In this document: positions 16,329 to 23,774 of the stretch, in pieces
How positions within the stretch are numbered: position 1 is the first letter of the stretch
Layout of the letters: each line of letters starts with the position of its first letter
Origin: Salinivibrio proteolyticus
GTDB lineage: Bacteria > Pseudomonadota > Gammaproteobacteria > Enterobacterales > Vibrionaceae
Direction of reading: 5' to 3'
DNA: 33,063 bases
Assembly: GCF_001996165.1 (NCBI RefSeq)
Contig: NZ_MUFP01000007.1
Location: forward strand, 189,988-223,050
Notes under the pieces: model-generated
Seen by the model: the letters and a program-made list of their open reading frames with translations, nothing else
Database searches by the model: none
What the model was told of the DNA's origin: nothing
Program-made: the position numbers and the translations under genes

Positions 16329-17141
16329 TTAATCGGCTTGGCGTCGTTTATCCGCCTCGATCAATTTGTGTAAAATGCGCGACACCGCGACGAACCCAAA
16401 ACTGGCCGTCACCATAGTTGCCGCACCAAAACCACTGGCACAATCCATTCGCTTCGGCCCTTGTGCAGATGCCTTGCTTTCACAGACACTGCCATCAGGT
16501 TGTGGGTATTTGAGTTGCTCGCTTGAAAAGACACAGTCAATCCCAAACTTTCGTCCTTGAGTCTTAGTAAAACCGTAAAAGCGACGCAAATTGTTACGCA
16601 GCTTCGCCGCGAGTGGGTCTTGAATCGTTTTGGTTAAATCCGCCACTTGGATCTGGGTGGGGTCGATCTGTCCACCCGCGCCACCCACGGTAATGACTTT
16701 AATTTTGTGCCGCTTGCAGTGAGCCAATAAAGCCGTTTTGGGCTTGATGCTATCTATTGCATCAAGCACATAATCAAAGCGCGTGTCGATGTACTCAGCA
16801 ATATTATCCGGCGAGATAAAGTCATCAATCACAGTCACTTGGCATTCTGGATTGATCGCCGCTACACGCTCGGCCATCATCTCGCTTTTGCTTTGGCCGA
16901 TAGTCTCTTTCAAAGCATGAATTTGTCGATTGGTGTTGGTAACACACACATCATCCATATCAATCAATGTGATTGCGCCAATCCCTGTCCGAGCCAGCGA
17001 TTCCACTGCCCATGATCCCACGCCACCAATACCAATGACACAAATATGGCTCTGGTGAAACACCTCAAGCGCACGGCGTCCATATAAACGAGCCGTACCG
17101 CCAAAACGTTGCAGATAGGATTCTGATAGGGAATGTGTCAT
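16329..17141 (-). CDS. tcdA: tRNA threonylcarbamoyladenosine dehydratase TcdA (CsdL)
   Basis: TcdA uses ATP to cyclise N6-threonylcarbamoyladenosine at position 37 of tRNA to ct6A; in E. coli it needs sulfur-transfer partners CsdA-CsdE for full activity. The 270-residue E1-like/ThiF-fold protein has the nucleotide-binding CVIGIGGVGSWAVESLARTG, DMDDVCVTNTNRQIHAL, and DYVLDAIDSIKPKTALLAHC. The region CASGFGAATMVTASFGFVA near the C-terminus is also typical. The start MTHSLSESYLQRFGGTARLYG is family-like. csdA-csdE-tcdA are usually contiguous; here the pha operon and two binding-protein genes separate them. Confidence 0.95.
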   Translation of the reverse strand: MTHSLSESYLQRFGGTARLYGRRALEVFHQSHICVIGIGGVGSWAVESLARTGIGAITLIDMDDVCVTNTNRQIHALKETIGQSKSEMMAERVAAINPECQVTVIDDFISPDNIAEYIDTRFDYVLDAIDSIKPKTALLAHCKRHKIKVITVGGAGGQIDPTQIQVADLTKTIQDPLAAKLRNNLRRFYGFTKTQGRKFGIDCVFSSEQLKYPQPDGSVCESKASAQGPKRMDCASGFGAATMVTASFGFVAVSRILHKLIEADKRRQAD

Positions 17142-17174
17142 AACTATAGTCTTCGTTGATCGCGCTGACAGGCG

Positions 17175-18095
17175 TTATACCGACTTGCTGATGGGATGTC
17201 TAGCCGGATCCATATTGAGGGCATCATACAACCAATTGATCACGTGCATAACCGCTGGCGAGCGCTGCTTATACCGCGCGCTGTAAAGATAATAGCCATA
17301 GCCGCTGTCGATACTTAACCCCAAGGGATTCACAATCTGATCGTTTGACAAGGCCGCTGAGGCCATAAAGGTGGGGATTAACGCCATCCCCATCTGTTGT
17401 TTTACGCCTTCAAGCGCCATAAAAAAGTGCTCAAAGCCCGCTCCGTATTGCGGATTGCTGTCAGCCAGCCCGAATTGTTGCCAAAATTGCTCCCACAGTG
17501 AAGGGCGCGTTAGATGAGATAAAACCGGCACTTCCGATAACAACGCGGCCCGATCCAAAGGTTCTGGCAGCAAGGTCACTGATGCGACAAGCGATAAGTG
17601 TTCGTGAATTAAACAGACTCCTTGCGCGCCTGCCTGCTGATGAGGCTGACAGCGGATTAAAATATCCAGTTCGCTCTCTTTCCCTTGGGGCACGTAGTCA
17701 CTGGCACTGACCACCACAGAAATATCAGGATGCTGCGATTTAAACGCTGGCAGCTGAGGGATCAACCAAAGGCTGGCAAACGAGGGCGGCACCAATAAGC
17801 TGACGGACTCTTGCCTTGCACTTTGCTGACGCGCTTGCGCCGTGGCATTGGCAATATCATTGACGCTGGCCGATATTATAGTTAAATAAGGCTCTCCGAC
17901 TCGGTTTAGCCTTACTCCCCCAGCATGTCGCTCAAAGAGTGGTTGACCAATTCCTTCTTCGAGCTGCTGTATTTGCTTACTCACCGTACTTTGGCTGACA
18001 TGCAATACCTTCGCGGCTTCTGAAAAACTTCCTGTTTGAGCGACCGCAATCAGTGTTTGTAGCGAGCGCATCGACGGCAAACGCACATTCATCAT
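17175..18095 (-). CDS. LysR-type transcriptional regulator
   Basis: This is a LysR regulator of about 306 residues with an N-terminal winged helix-turn-helix (RSLQTLIAVAQTGSFSEAAK, then VLHVSQSTVSKQIQQLEEGI) and a periplasmic-binding-fold effector domain starting near SVSLLVPPSFASLWLIPQLP. It is closest in style to GcvA-like regulators. The ATG at 18095 is preceded by AAGGA at a good distance; an ATG at 18113 has no ribosome binding site. It is divergent from the aminotransferase-BKACE pair across a 98-base gap, the classic arrangement for a regulator of the opposite genes. The effector is unknown, perhaps the amino or keto acid the pathway uses. Confidence 0.9.
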   Translation of the reverse strand: MMNVRLPSMRSLQTLIAVAQTGSFSEAAKVLHVSQSTVSKQIQQLEEGIGQPLFERHAGGVRLNRVGEPYLTIISASVNDIANATAQARQQSARQESVSLLVPPSFASLWLIPQLPAFKSQHPDISVVVSASDYVPQGKESELDILIRCQPHQQAGAQGVCLIHEHLSLVASVTLLPEPLDRAALLSEVPVLSHLTRPSLWEQFWQQFGLADSNPQYGAGFEHFFMALEGVKQQMGMALIPTFMASAALSNDQIVNPLGLSIDSGYGYYLYSARYKQRSPAVMHVINWLYDALNMDPARHPISKSV

Positions 18096-18133
18096 CCCAT
18101 TCCTTTTTTGCATACCTGGTGAAAATATATCCT

Positions 18134-18163
18134 TTGCGGTTTAAAACACAAGTTCACCATACT
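18134..18163 (+). promoter_or_regulatory. possible promoter of the aminotransferase-BKACE genes
   Basis: TTGCGG (18134-18139) and CATACT (18158-18163) with an 18-base spacer lie in the short divergent gap. Both elements are imperfect, as is common for LysR-activated promoters. I could not define a convincing T-N11-A operator. Confidence 0.3.
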
Positions 18164-18193
18164 GAGTTATCACGCTTGCATTGAGGCCCTCGT

Positions 18194-19522
18194 ATGAGTC
18201 ATGTCTTTCACCGTCACTGTCATCATCTTCCCCCCACTATTGCCAGTGGCAATGGGATGTATTTAACCGACACTCAGGGTAATGAATATCTCGATGCATG
18301 CGGAGGTGCTGCCGTCTCTTGCCTTGGACACAATCATCCTGCCGTGTTAGAGGCTATCCACCGTCAACTGGATGCTATTCCTTATGCGCATACTGGCTTT
18401 TTTACCTCCGTCACGAGTGAAGCACTTGCCGAGAAGCTGGCTGATATTGCCCCCTCTTCTATCAACCATGTTTATTTGGTCAGTGGTGGATCTGAGGCGA
18501 TGGAAACCGCCCTCAAGCTCGCTCGCCAGTACTGGGTTGAAGTCGGCGAACCCCAGCGCCAACATTTTATTGCTCGGCGACAGAGTTATCATGGCAACAC
18601 CTTGGGCGCCTTGTCTGTGGGAGGGAATGCGTGGCGACGAGCTCCATTTGCTCCTTTATTGATGGATACCAGTCTGATTGCCCCTTGTTACGCCTATCGC
18701 GATCAAGGTCCCGATGAAACCGCTTACGAGTACGGTCAACGTGTGGCCAATGAGCTTGAAGCCAAGCTGTTAGAAAAAGGGCCGGATACCGTCATTGGGT
18801 TTGTCGCAGAACCTGTGGTGGGCGCGACAGCCGGTGCATTGACCGCAGAGGCTGGCTATTTTTCTCGTATCCGTGAGATCTGCGACCAATACAATATTTT
18901 GCTGATCCTCGATGAAGTCATGTGCGGTACGGGACGCACTGGGCGTTTTTTCGCCTTTGAGCATGAAGACATCGTTCCGGATATTGTCGCTATCGCTAAA
19001 GGATTGGCTGCCGGTTATCAACCCATTGGCGCGACCTTAGTCACGGATCGTCTCTATGAAGCGATTGCATCTGGTTCAGGCTTTTTCCAACATGGTCACA
19101 CCTTTATGGCTCATCCAACGGCATGTGCCGCTGCCTTAGCCACGCTCACCACGCTTGAGCAAGAAGGATTAGTTGCCGCGGCGGAAAAACAAGGTAAGGC
19201 GCTTAAAACGGCGCTACATCATCAGTTTGATTCACACCCTTTTGTCGGCGACATTCGCGGACGTGGACTGTTTATCGCGTTGGAGCTCGTAGCAGACAAA
19301 ACCAGTAAGCGCCCCTTTTCATCTGATCTCGCGCTCCATCAAACGATAAAACAAACCGCCATGCATAACGGACTAATGTGTTATCCCATGGGCGGTACCA
19401 TTGATGGTAAGCAGGGGCACCATATCTTACTCGCACCGCCCTATATCATTGAATCAACTCATATCTCGGCCATCATCGACAAGCTAGCACTAACATTAGA
19501 GATGTGCTTGCCTTCTCAATAA
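18194..19522 (+). CDS. class III PLP-dependent aminotransferase
   Basis: The 442-residue protein belongs to the omega-amino acid/beta-alanine-type class III aminotransferases. It has the early GNGMYLTDTQGNEYLDACGG, the phosphate-binding SGGSEAMETALKLARQY, HGNTLGALSVGG, the cofactor aspartate in LILDEVMCGTGRTG (D240), and the PLP lysine in AIAKGLAAGYQPIGA (K269). FFQHGHTFMAHPTACAAALA is also typical. The class moves the amino group of beta- or omega-amino acids or amines to pyruvate or 2-oxoglutarate; the substrate here cannot be read. BKACE follows after 28 bases and the LysR gene is divergent, suggesting that its keto product is the BKACE substrate. Confidence 0.88.
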   Translation: MSHVFHRHCHHLPPTIASGNGMYLTDTQGNEYLDACGGAAVSCLGHNHPAVLEAIHRQLDAIPYAHTGFFTSVTSEALAEKLADIAPSSINHVYLVSGGSEAMETALKLARQYWVEVGEPQRQHFIARRQSYHGNTLGALSVGGNAWRRAPFAPLLMDTSLIAPCYAYRDQGPDETAYEYGQRVANELEAKLLEKGPDTVIGFVAEPVVGATAGALTAEAGYFSRIREICDQYNILLILDEVMCGTGRTGRFFAFEHEDIVPDIVAIAKGLAAGYQPIGATLVTDRLYEAIASGSGFFQHGHTFMAHPTACAAALATLTTLEQEGLVAAAEKQGKALKTALHHQFDSHPFVGDIRGRGLFIALELVADKTSKRPFSSDLALHQTIKQTAMHNGLMCYPMGGTIDGKQGHHILLAPPYIIESTHISAIIDKLALTLEMCLPSQ

Positions 19523-19550
19523 CGATACATTGATAGACGAGGGGAAAAGA

Positions 19551-20381
19551 ATGCAAGATGCAAGGACGATCATGGTTGCCCCCAATGGTGCACGCTTACA
19601 GCCCACACACCACCCGAGTGTGCCTGTCACCAGCGAACAGCTGATCCACTGCCTGCACGAATGTGCAGAGGCAGGCGCAACCATGGCACATATCCACGCC
19701 CGAGATCTACAGGGGGCGCATAGCCTTGATCCCGCGCTAAACCAAACGCTATATCAGCAAGTGATGGATGCCGTCGGCGATCGCATGGTGATTCAACTCA
19801 CCACCGAGGCCGTAGGCCGCTATTCTCCCCAGCAACAAATGGCTCTGATCCGAGCCGTCAAACCGGAAGCCGCTTCCTTTGCGCTCAGAGAGCTTGCTCC
19901 TGACCATCAACCGACTCACCAAGCTGTAAAAGATTTTTTTGCCTGGACGGTGGAGGCGCGCATCTACAGCCAGTTTATTCTCTATCACCCTCAAGAATTG
20001 GTACGCTATTACGCGTTACGAGAACAAGGCATTCTTCCCTCGCAAGGTCATCACCTGCTTTTTGTTGCGGGCCGCGACCGAACGCCTCCCAGAGGCGCAC
20101 CGGAAGATATCGTCGCCATGTATCAAGCTCGTCACTTAGATGACACTGTTCCGTGGTCTGTCTGTGCATTTGGCCAGCGTGAGCTTTCCTGTTTAACCAC
20201 GGCCGCCTTGCTAGGAGGAGATATGAGGATTGGTTTTGAAAACAACACCTTCGATGTCCATGGTCGCGCAGCCCCCAATAACGCATACCAGATCACACAA
20301 CTGCGCAACACGCTGGAAAAGCTGGGATATTGTACTAAACCTGTACAAGCATTGAGGCAAACCATGACCCAGTCGTTTTAA
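19551..20381 (+). CDS. beta-keto acid cleavage enzyme (BKACE, DUF849 family)
   Basis: BKACE enzymes are Zn-dependent and join a beta-keto acid with acetyl-CoA to give acetoacetate and a new acyl-CoA; the founder is 3-keto-5-aminohexanoate cleavage enzyme (Kce) of lysine fermentation. The 276-residue protein starts IMVAPNGARL and has the Zn-binding MAHIHARD (H47, H49), R226 and E230 in MRIGFENN. These agree with the Kce residues I recall (H46, H48, R226, E230). Where Kce has Asp231 this protein has Asn (ENN instead of the usual EDN). GAGGGG supports the ATG at 19551; a TTG at 19530 is less likely. Other substrates than lysine intermediates are likely. Confidence 0.87.
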   Translation: MQDARTIMVAPNGARLQPTHHPSVPVTSEQLIHCLHECAEAGATMAHIHARDLQGAHSLDPALNQTLYQQVMDAVGDRMVIQLTTEAVGRYSPQQQMALIRAVKPEAASFALRELAPDHQPTHQAVKDFFAWTVEARIYSQFILYHPQELVRYYALREQGILPSQGHHLLFVAGRDRTPPRGAPEDIVAMYQARHLDDTVPWSVCAFGQRELSCLTTAALLGGDMRIGFENNTFDVHGRAAPNNAYQITQLRNTLEKLGYCTKPVQALRQTMTQSF

Positions 20382-20432
20382 CCCAATACTATTGCTTGCA
20401 AATATTGTTAAAAGATTGAAAAAATAGCGCGG

Positions 20433-20448
20433 TGACACTTTTTTGTCA
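20433..20448. promoter_or_regulatory. inverted repeat upstream of the TAXI protein gene
   Basis: TGACA (20433-20437) and TGTCA (20444-20448) form a perfect dyad with a six-base spacer, and a further GTGTCAT occurs about 15 bases downstream. It lies in the 142-base gap after BKACE, where a separate promoter is expected. Candidate operator only. Confidence 0.3.
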
Positions 20449-20523
20449 TATTTGCATCGAGTGTCATACCATCTTCGAGGGTGCGCCCGGATAGCAACCT
20501 CTAACTAAAAAGGAATCTTAAGC

Positions 20524-21495
20524 ATGAAAGCGATGAAACCTACTCTGATTGCGCTCAGCTTTTCCGCTGCACTAGGAACCGCAGCAACCGCTCAAGCAAA
20601 TCAGTTTGTGACCATTGGTACCGGTGGTGTTACTGGTGTTTATTACCCTACGGGTGGTGCAATCTGCCGTCTGGTCAATAAAAGCAAAGATGACCATGGT
20701 ATTCGCTGCTCAGTAGAGAGTACGGGCGGTTCTATCTACAACATCAATACTATCCGTGCTGGCGAGCTAGATATGGGTATCGCCCAGTCTGACTGGCAAT
20801 ATCACGCTTACAAAGGCACCAGCAAGTTTAAAGACCAAGGCGAGTTCAAAGATCTGCGCGCGGTCTTCTCGATCCATCCTGAACCCTTTACTGTGGTCGC
20901 ACGTGCGGACGCAGGGATTAAAACCTTTGATGATCTGGCTGGCAAACGCGTCAACATTGGTAACCCGGGCTCAGGTCAACGCGGTACCATCGAAGTATTG
21001 ATGGACCAAATGGGTTGGGATATGGACAAGTTCGGCCAAATTTCTGAGCTAAAAGCGGCGGAACAATCTAAGGCATTGTGTGACAACAAAATTGATGCCA
21101 TGGTCTACACAGTTGGTCACCCGAGTGGCGCAATCCAAGAAGCGACCACCGCCTGCGATAGCGTGCTAGTGGAAGTGGCGAACGATGCAGCTAAACAGCT
21201 GATTGCTGACCGTGATTACTATCGTAAAGCCGTGATCCCAGGTGGCATGTACCGTGGTAACGATGGTGATGTCACGACTTTCGGGGTCGGTGCGACCTTT
21301 GTGTCATCTACCCAAGTACCAGACGACGTAATTTACAATGTGGTGAAAGCGGTATTTGAGAACTTCGATGATTTCCGCCGTTTGCACCCTGCCTTTGCGA
21401 ATCTGAAGAAAGAAGAAATGGTAAAAGATGGCTTGTCTGCACCGCTTCACCCCGGCGCGGCACGCTACTATCGTGAAGCAGGTTTGATTGAATAA
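20524..21495 (+). CDS. TAXI-family TRAP transporter solute-binding protein
   Basis: The 323-residue secreted protein has a signal peptide with an Ala-X-Ala cut (AATAQANQ) and the TAXI-TRAP hallmarks: TIGTGGVTGVYYPTGGAICRL, STGGSIYNINTIRAGELDMGI, FSIHPEPFTVVARADAGI and GNPGSGQRGTIEVL. Such proteins bind organic acids or amino acids (glutamate in one solved case) and deliver them to a DctQM-type permease that uses a sodium or proton gradient. No permease genes follow; a terminator comes 18 bases after the stop, so the permease, if any, is elsewhere. AAGGA lies nine bases before the ATG. The neighbourhood suggests uptake of the substrate for the aminotransferase-BKACE pair. Confidence 0.93.
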   Translation: MKAMKPTLIALSFSAALGTAATAQANQFVTIGTGGVTGVYYPTGGAICRLVNKSKDDHGIRCSVESTGGSIYNINTIRAGELDMGIAQSDWQYHAYKGTSKFKDQGEFKDLRAVFSIHPEPFTVVARADAGIKTFDDLAGKRVNIGNPGSGQRGTIEVLMDQMGWDMDKFGQISELKAAEQSKALCDNKIDAMVYTVGHPSGAIQEATTACDSVLVEVANDAAKQLIADRDYYRKAVIPGGMYRGNDGDVTTFGVGATFVSSTQVPDDVIYNVVKAVFENFDDFRRLHPAFANLKKEEMVKDGLSAPLHPGAARYYREAGLIE

Positions 21496-21512
21496 TCAAT
21501 CACGCTCAAAGG

Positions 21513-21541
21513 AAAAGCGAGCATTCAATGCTCGCTTTTTT
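21513..21541 (+). terminator. intrinsic terminator after the TAXI protein gene
   Basis: GCGAGCAT (21517-21524) and ATGCTCGC (21528-21535) form a perfect eight-base stem with a TCA loop, flanked by AAAA and six T (21536-21541). The flanking A-run makes it also usable, more weakly, for the convergent mltA. Confidence 0.93.
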
Positions 21542-21569
21542 ATCGCTTCAAGTCGCGGAATGACACTCT

Positions 21570-22649
21570 CTAAGGCTGACTCGCAAGCTGTGGCGACAAC
21601 GCTTCAAGCTTCCAAACTCGGCCAAAGTGTTTGTAATGCCCCGCTCGCTCTCCAGCGTCATTGCCCATACCGTGGTACAAATCAAGATGATTTTCTTTGA
21701 CTGCGCCACCAGTATCCAATGCCATCAAAAGCTTTAATACATGCTCTCCAGTCCAGTTACCTTGCTCATCCAACTGAGGAACTTCAGCAAGTAACACACT
21801 GCCCATCGGTAAATAACGACGATCCGCTGCGACAGAGGCGCCCGCTTTCAACGGAATACCTGCGGTACCGCTCACGGGATCTGCGGCCTTAGGCGTGAAG
21901 AAAACATAAGAGGGATTTTGCTCCAGTAACTCACGTACTTCCTCTTCACCGTGCGCCGCTACCCAGTCTTTGATCGCTTTCAGCGACATTTTTTCACGCG
22001 GCACTTCACCATTTTCAATCAAGACTTTACCGATGCTGACGTAAGGGTGGCCATTCTTGCCGCCGTAGGCAAAATACTCGAGTTGGTCGTTATCGCCAAA
22101 GTGGACAAAACCACTGCCCTGAACTTCCATAATAAAGTTATCAATCAAAGAAGCGCTGTAACCCAGCTCTAACCCCAAGCCATCTAAGGCTCCATCGTAA
22201 ATCGCTTTGCGATCCGGGCAGCTGTCATCGCAAAAGGGTTTGGCATAAACCGGATAGCGGAACAAAGCATCAGGTTGATGGCGCATCTCAATCACTGGCG
22301 AGAAATAGCCGGTAAACATCACGTTGCCAAAGTCATCACCACCGCCCATTTGGTCGACGCCAAGCCCAAACTCAGCGAGTGTTTCCACATTGCCTCCCGC
22401 ATCCAGCCACGCTTGCAGGCGCTGGTATACGGCTTGGTGCTTGGCCACCAGCGAGGGAGATTTCGCTTTCACTTCGGCTAACTGATCATTAAACAGACTA
22501 AAGTCACGTGGGCTATCAGACACCACGTGTGGCACTGGAGTTAAAATTGATTCAAACCGTCCATCAACATATTGTTGACCTCGGTCAGTGGGACGTACAC
22601 ACCCTGCGAGTGCAACCACACACCCCATCACGACTAACGCTTTTTTCAC
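21570..22649 (-). CDS. mltA: membrane-bound lytic murein transglycosylase A
   Basis: MltA is an outer-membrane lipoprotein that cleaves peptidoglycan to 1,6-anhydro-muropeptides. The sequence starts with a lipoprotein signal VKKALVVMGCVVALAGC; the lipobox ALAGC gives the acylated cysteine. It then shows MltA-core segments FTGYFSPVIEMRHQPD, IMEVQGSGFVHFGD and YVFFTPKAADPVSG, and the C-terminal 3D-type domain LMALDTGGAVKENHLDLYHG, whose first aspartate is the likely catalytic acid. GDAGERAGHYKHFGRVW-like residues complete it. I chose the GTG at 22649, with GGA seven bases upstream; a TTG at 22661 would add four residues but has no ribosome binding site. Confidence 0.94.
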   Translation of the reverse strand: MKKALVVMGCVVALAGCVRPTDRGQQYVDGRFESILTPVPHVVSDSPRDFSLFNDQLAEVKAKSPSLVAKHQAVYQRLQAWLDAGGNVETLAEFGLGVDQMGGGDDFGNVMFTGYFSPVIEMRHQPDALFRYPVYAKPFCDDSCPDRKAIYDGALDGLGLELGYSASLIDNFIMEVQGSGFVHFGDNDQLEYFAYGGKNGHPYVSIGKVLIENGEVPREKMSLKAIKDWVAAHGEEEVRELLEQNPSYVFFTPKAADPVSGTAGIPLKAGASVAADRRYLPMGSVLLAEVPQLDEQGNWTGEHVLKLLMALDTGGAVKENHLDLYHGMGNDAGERAGHYKHFGRVWKLEALSPQLASQP

Positions 22650-22846
22650 ACTGTAATCCAATCAGTTAGTTTGTAGCGCTAAGGCTCGCAAAAAGACCTA
22701 CACTTCGCAATCACTTCTCATCGTCAAGTTGTAACTGCCTGCAAATCAATACACAACGAATGTGATCAAATCTATCTTACCTGTCTGAAGTACACGACAT
22801 TCATGAAAGTGTCATATACTTGTTATGTACTGTGTCTGAAACAAAA

Positions 22847-22863
22847 TTGCATAATAAATGCAA
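22847..22863. repeat. perfect inverted repeat upstream of the 74-residue gene
   Basis: TTGCAT (22847-22852) and ATGCAA (22858-22863) flank AATAA, ending 22 bases before the ATG of the small gene. Such a dyad may be an operator or a leader hairpin. The 236-base gap between mltA and this gene contains no other clear element. Confidence 0.4.
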
Positions 22864-22885
22864 CATCAAGGGAGTACAGGTTGCT

Positions 22886-23110
22886 ATGGATCTGAAAGTT
22901 GGGCGTTCAACGCTTCTTGATACCGATGCAGTGGAATACCAATGGATTCGAATGATGGCCAGTGAGGGCTGCACTCGAAACACTATCAATACCAGCATTC
23001 AACGTTGTCTTGGTGGCGATGAAACCACCGCCGATATTCTTCGCCGTGTGGCCATGAAGCAGTGTTCGGTTAACGAGCTGCTTTCATCTCTCGACGCGGT
23101 TAAATACTAG
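22886..23110 (+). CDS. small hypothetical protein, 74 residues
   Basis: I do not recognise this protein. It begins MDLKVGRSTLLDTDAVEYQW, is predominantly helical and soluble, and has three cysteines: in SEGCTRN, QRCLGG and KQCSV. There is no signal peptide or membrane segment. GGGAG lies ten bases before the ATG, and a perfect dyad lies just upstream. The frame is open upstream to 22820, but that start lacks a binding site. The last part (DILRRVAMKQCSVNELLSSL) looks like a helix pair. The good ribosome binding site, the free-standing position on the opposite strand to mltA and the downstream hairpin support a real gene. Confidence 0.65.
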   Translation: MDLKVGRSTLLDTDAVEYQWIRMMASEGCTRNTINTSIQRCLGGDETTADILRRVAMKQCSVNELLSSLDAVKY

Positions 23111-23120
23111 CGTGTAAAGT

Positions 23121-23153
23121 GGCGCCATATTGCCATTGATCGCAATTGGCGCC
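23121..23153. terminator. hairpin between convergent small gene and DUF2850 gene
   Basis: GGCGCCATATTGC (23121-23133) pairs with GCAATTGGCGCC (23142-23153) apart from one bulged T, with an eight-base loop. It is symmetric and lies between two convergent genes, so a bidirectional transcription stop is plausible, but no T-run follows on either side. Confidence 0.45.
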
Positions 23154-23183
23154 TCTTCACTAGCAGCAGCGCTGCGCGCAAAC

Positions 23184-23534
23184 TTAATTCGCCTTACCGA
23201 ACATAGACGTATAGTGCGCTGGCGATAGCCTTTCTAGCGTTGATTTATTCTCTACGCGATACAGATACTCTTGTGTGCCAATCGTGTACGAAAGCTCATC
23301 GCCATCAAACGTATAAGCGGTAGTCGCACGACTGCCATTGGTATAAATGCCATCCGGGCGCACCTCAAAACGGTCAGCCGCATAAGGGGCTACTTCCAGC
23401 TCCACCCACTCACCGTATAACTGTTTTTTGGTCATCTCAGGGGCAAAAAACTCGGGGCGAGTTGCCACCAAAAAACTGGCGCCACCAGCTAGAATAATAA
23501 ACACCAGTAGAAATATTTGTTTGGTCAACCGCAC
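23184..23534 (-). CDS. DUF2850 family membrane-anchored protein
   Basis: The 116-residue protein has one N-terminal membrane segment (IFLLVFIILAGGASFLVA) and a small extracytoplasmic domain with the DUF2850 pattern: LYGEWVELEVAPYAADRFEVR, GSRATTAYTFDGDELSY, EYLYRVE, and ERLSPAHYTSMF. Function unknown; I associate the family with vibrios. The start is a GTG at 23534, supported by GAGG seven bases upstream; no ATG is available in that part of the frame. It is divergent from argA across 240 bases and convergent with the small gene. Confidence 0.85.
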   Translation of the reverse strand: MRLTKQIFLLVFIILAGGASFLVATRPEFFAPEMTKKQLYGEWVELEVAPYAADRFEVRPDGIYTNGSRATTAYTFDGDELSYTIGTQEYLYRVENKSTLERLSPAHYTSMFGKAN

Positions 23535-23710
23535 GCTACAACCTCACTCACTGATAATCAGGACATTTTAACCAATCCCATTGTCTACTTTAGACGCAGT
23601 TTGCAAATCTTGTGAGTTTGGTTCCCAAACAGACGCTAATTTGCCCCGTCACCTTGCCTCTTTATCGCTTAAGCGTGCAGACGACAGCGCATAGTAAACT
23701 GACTAAAGGC

Positions 23711-23739
23711 TTGACACTTGTTACCCAAAGAGAATAAAA
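23711..23739 (+). promoter_or_regulatory. likely argA promoter
   Basis: A perfect TTGACA (23711-23716) is followed after 17 bases by AATAAA (23734-23739), a four-of-six match to the -10 consensus. A TGAATATTTAGAC stretch at 23752-23764 resembles one half of an ARG box and overlaps the expected start region, compatible with ArgR control, but the second half is poor. Confidence 0.45.
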
Positions 23740-23774
23740 AGGCACTATAAGTGAATATTTAGACGGACTAGCTC

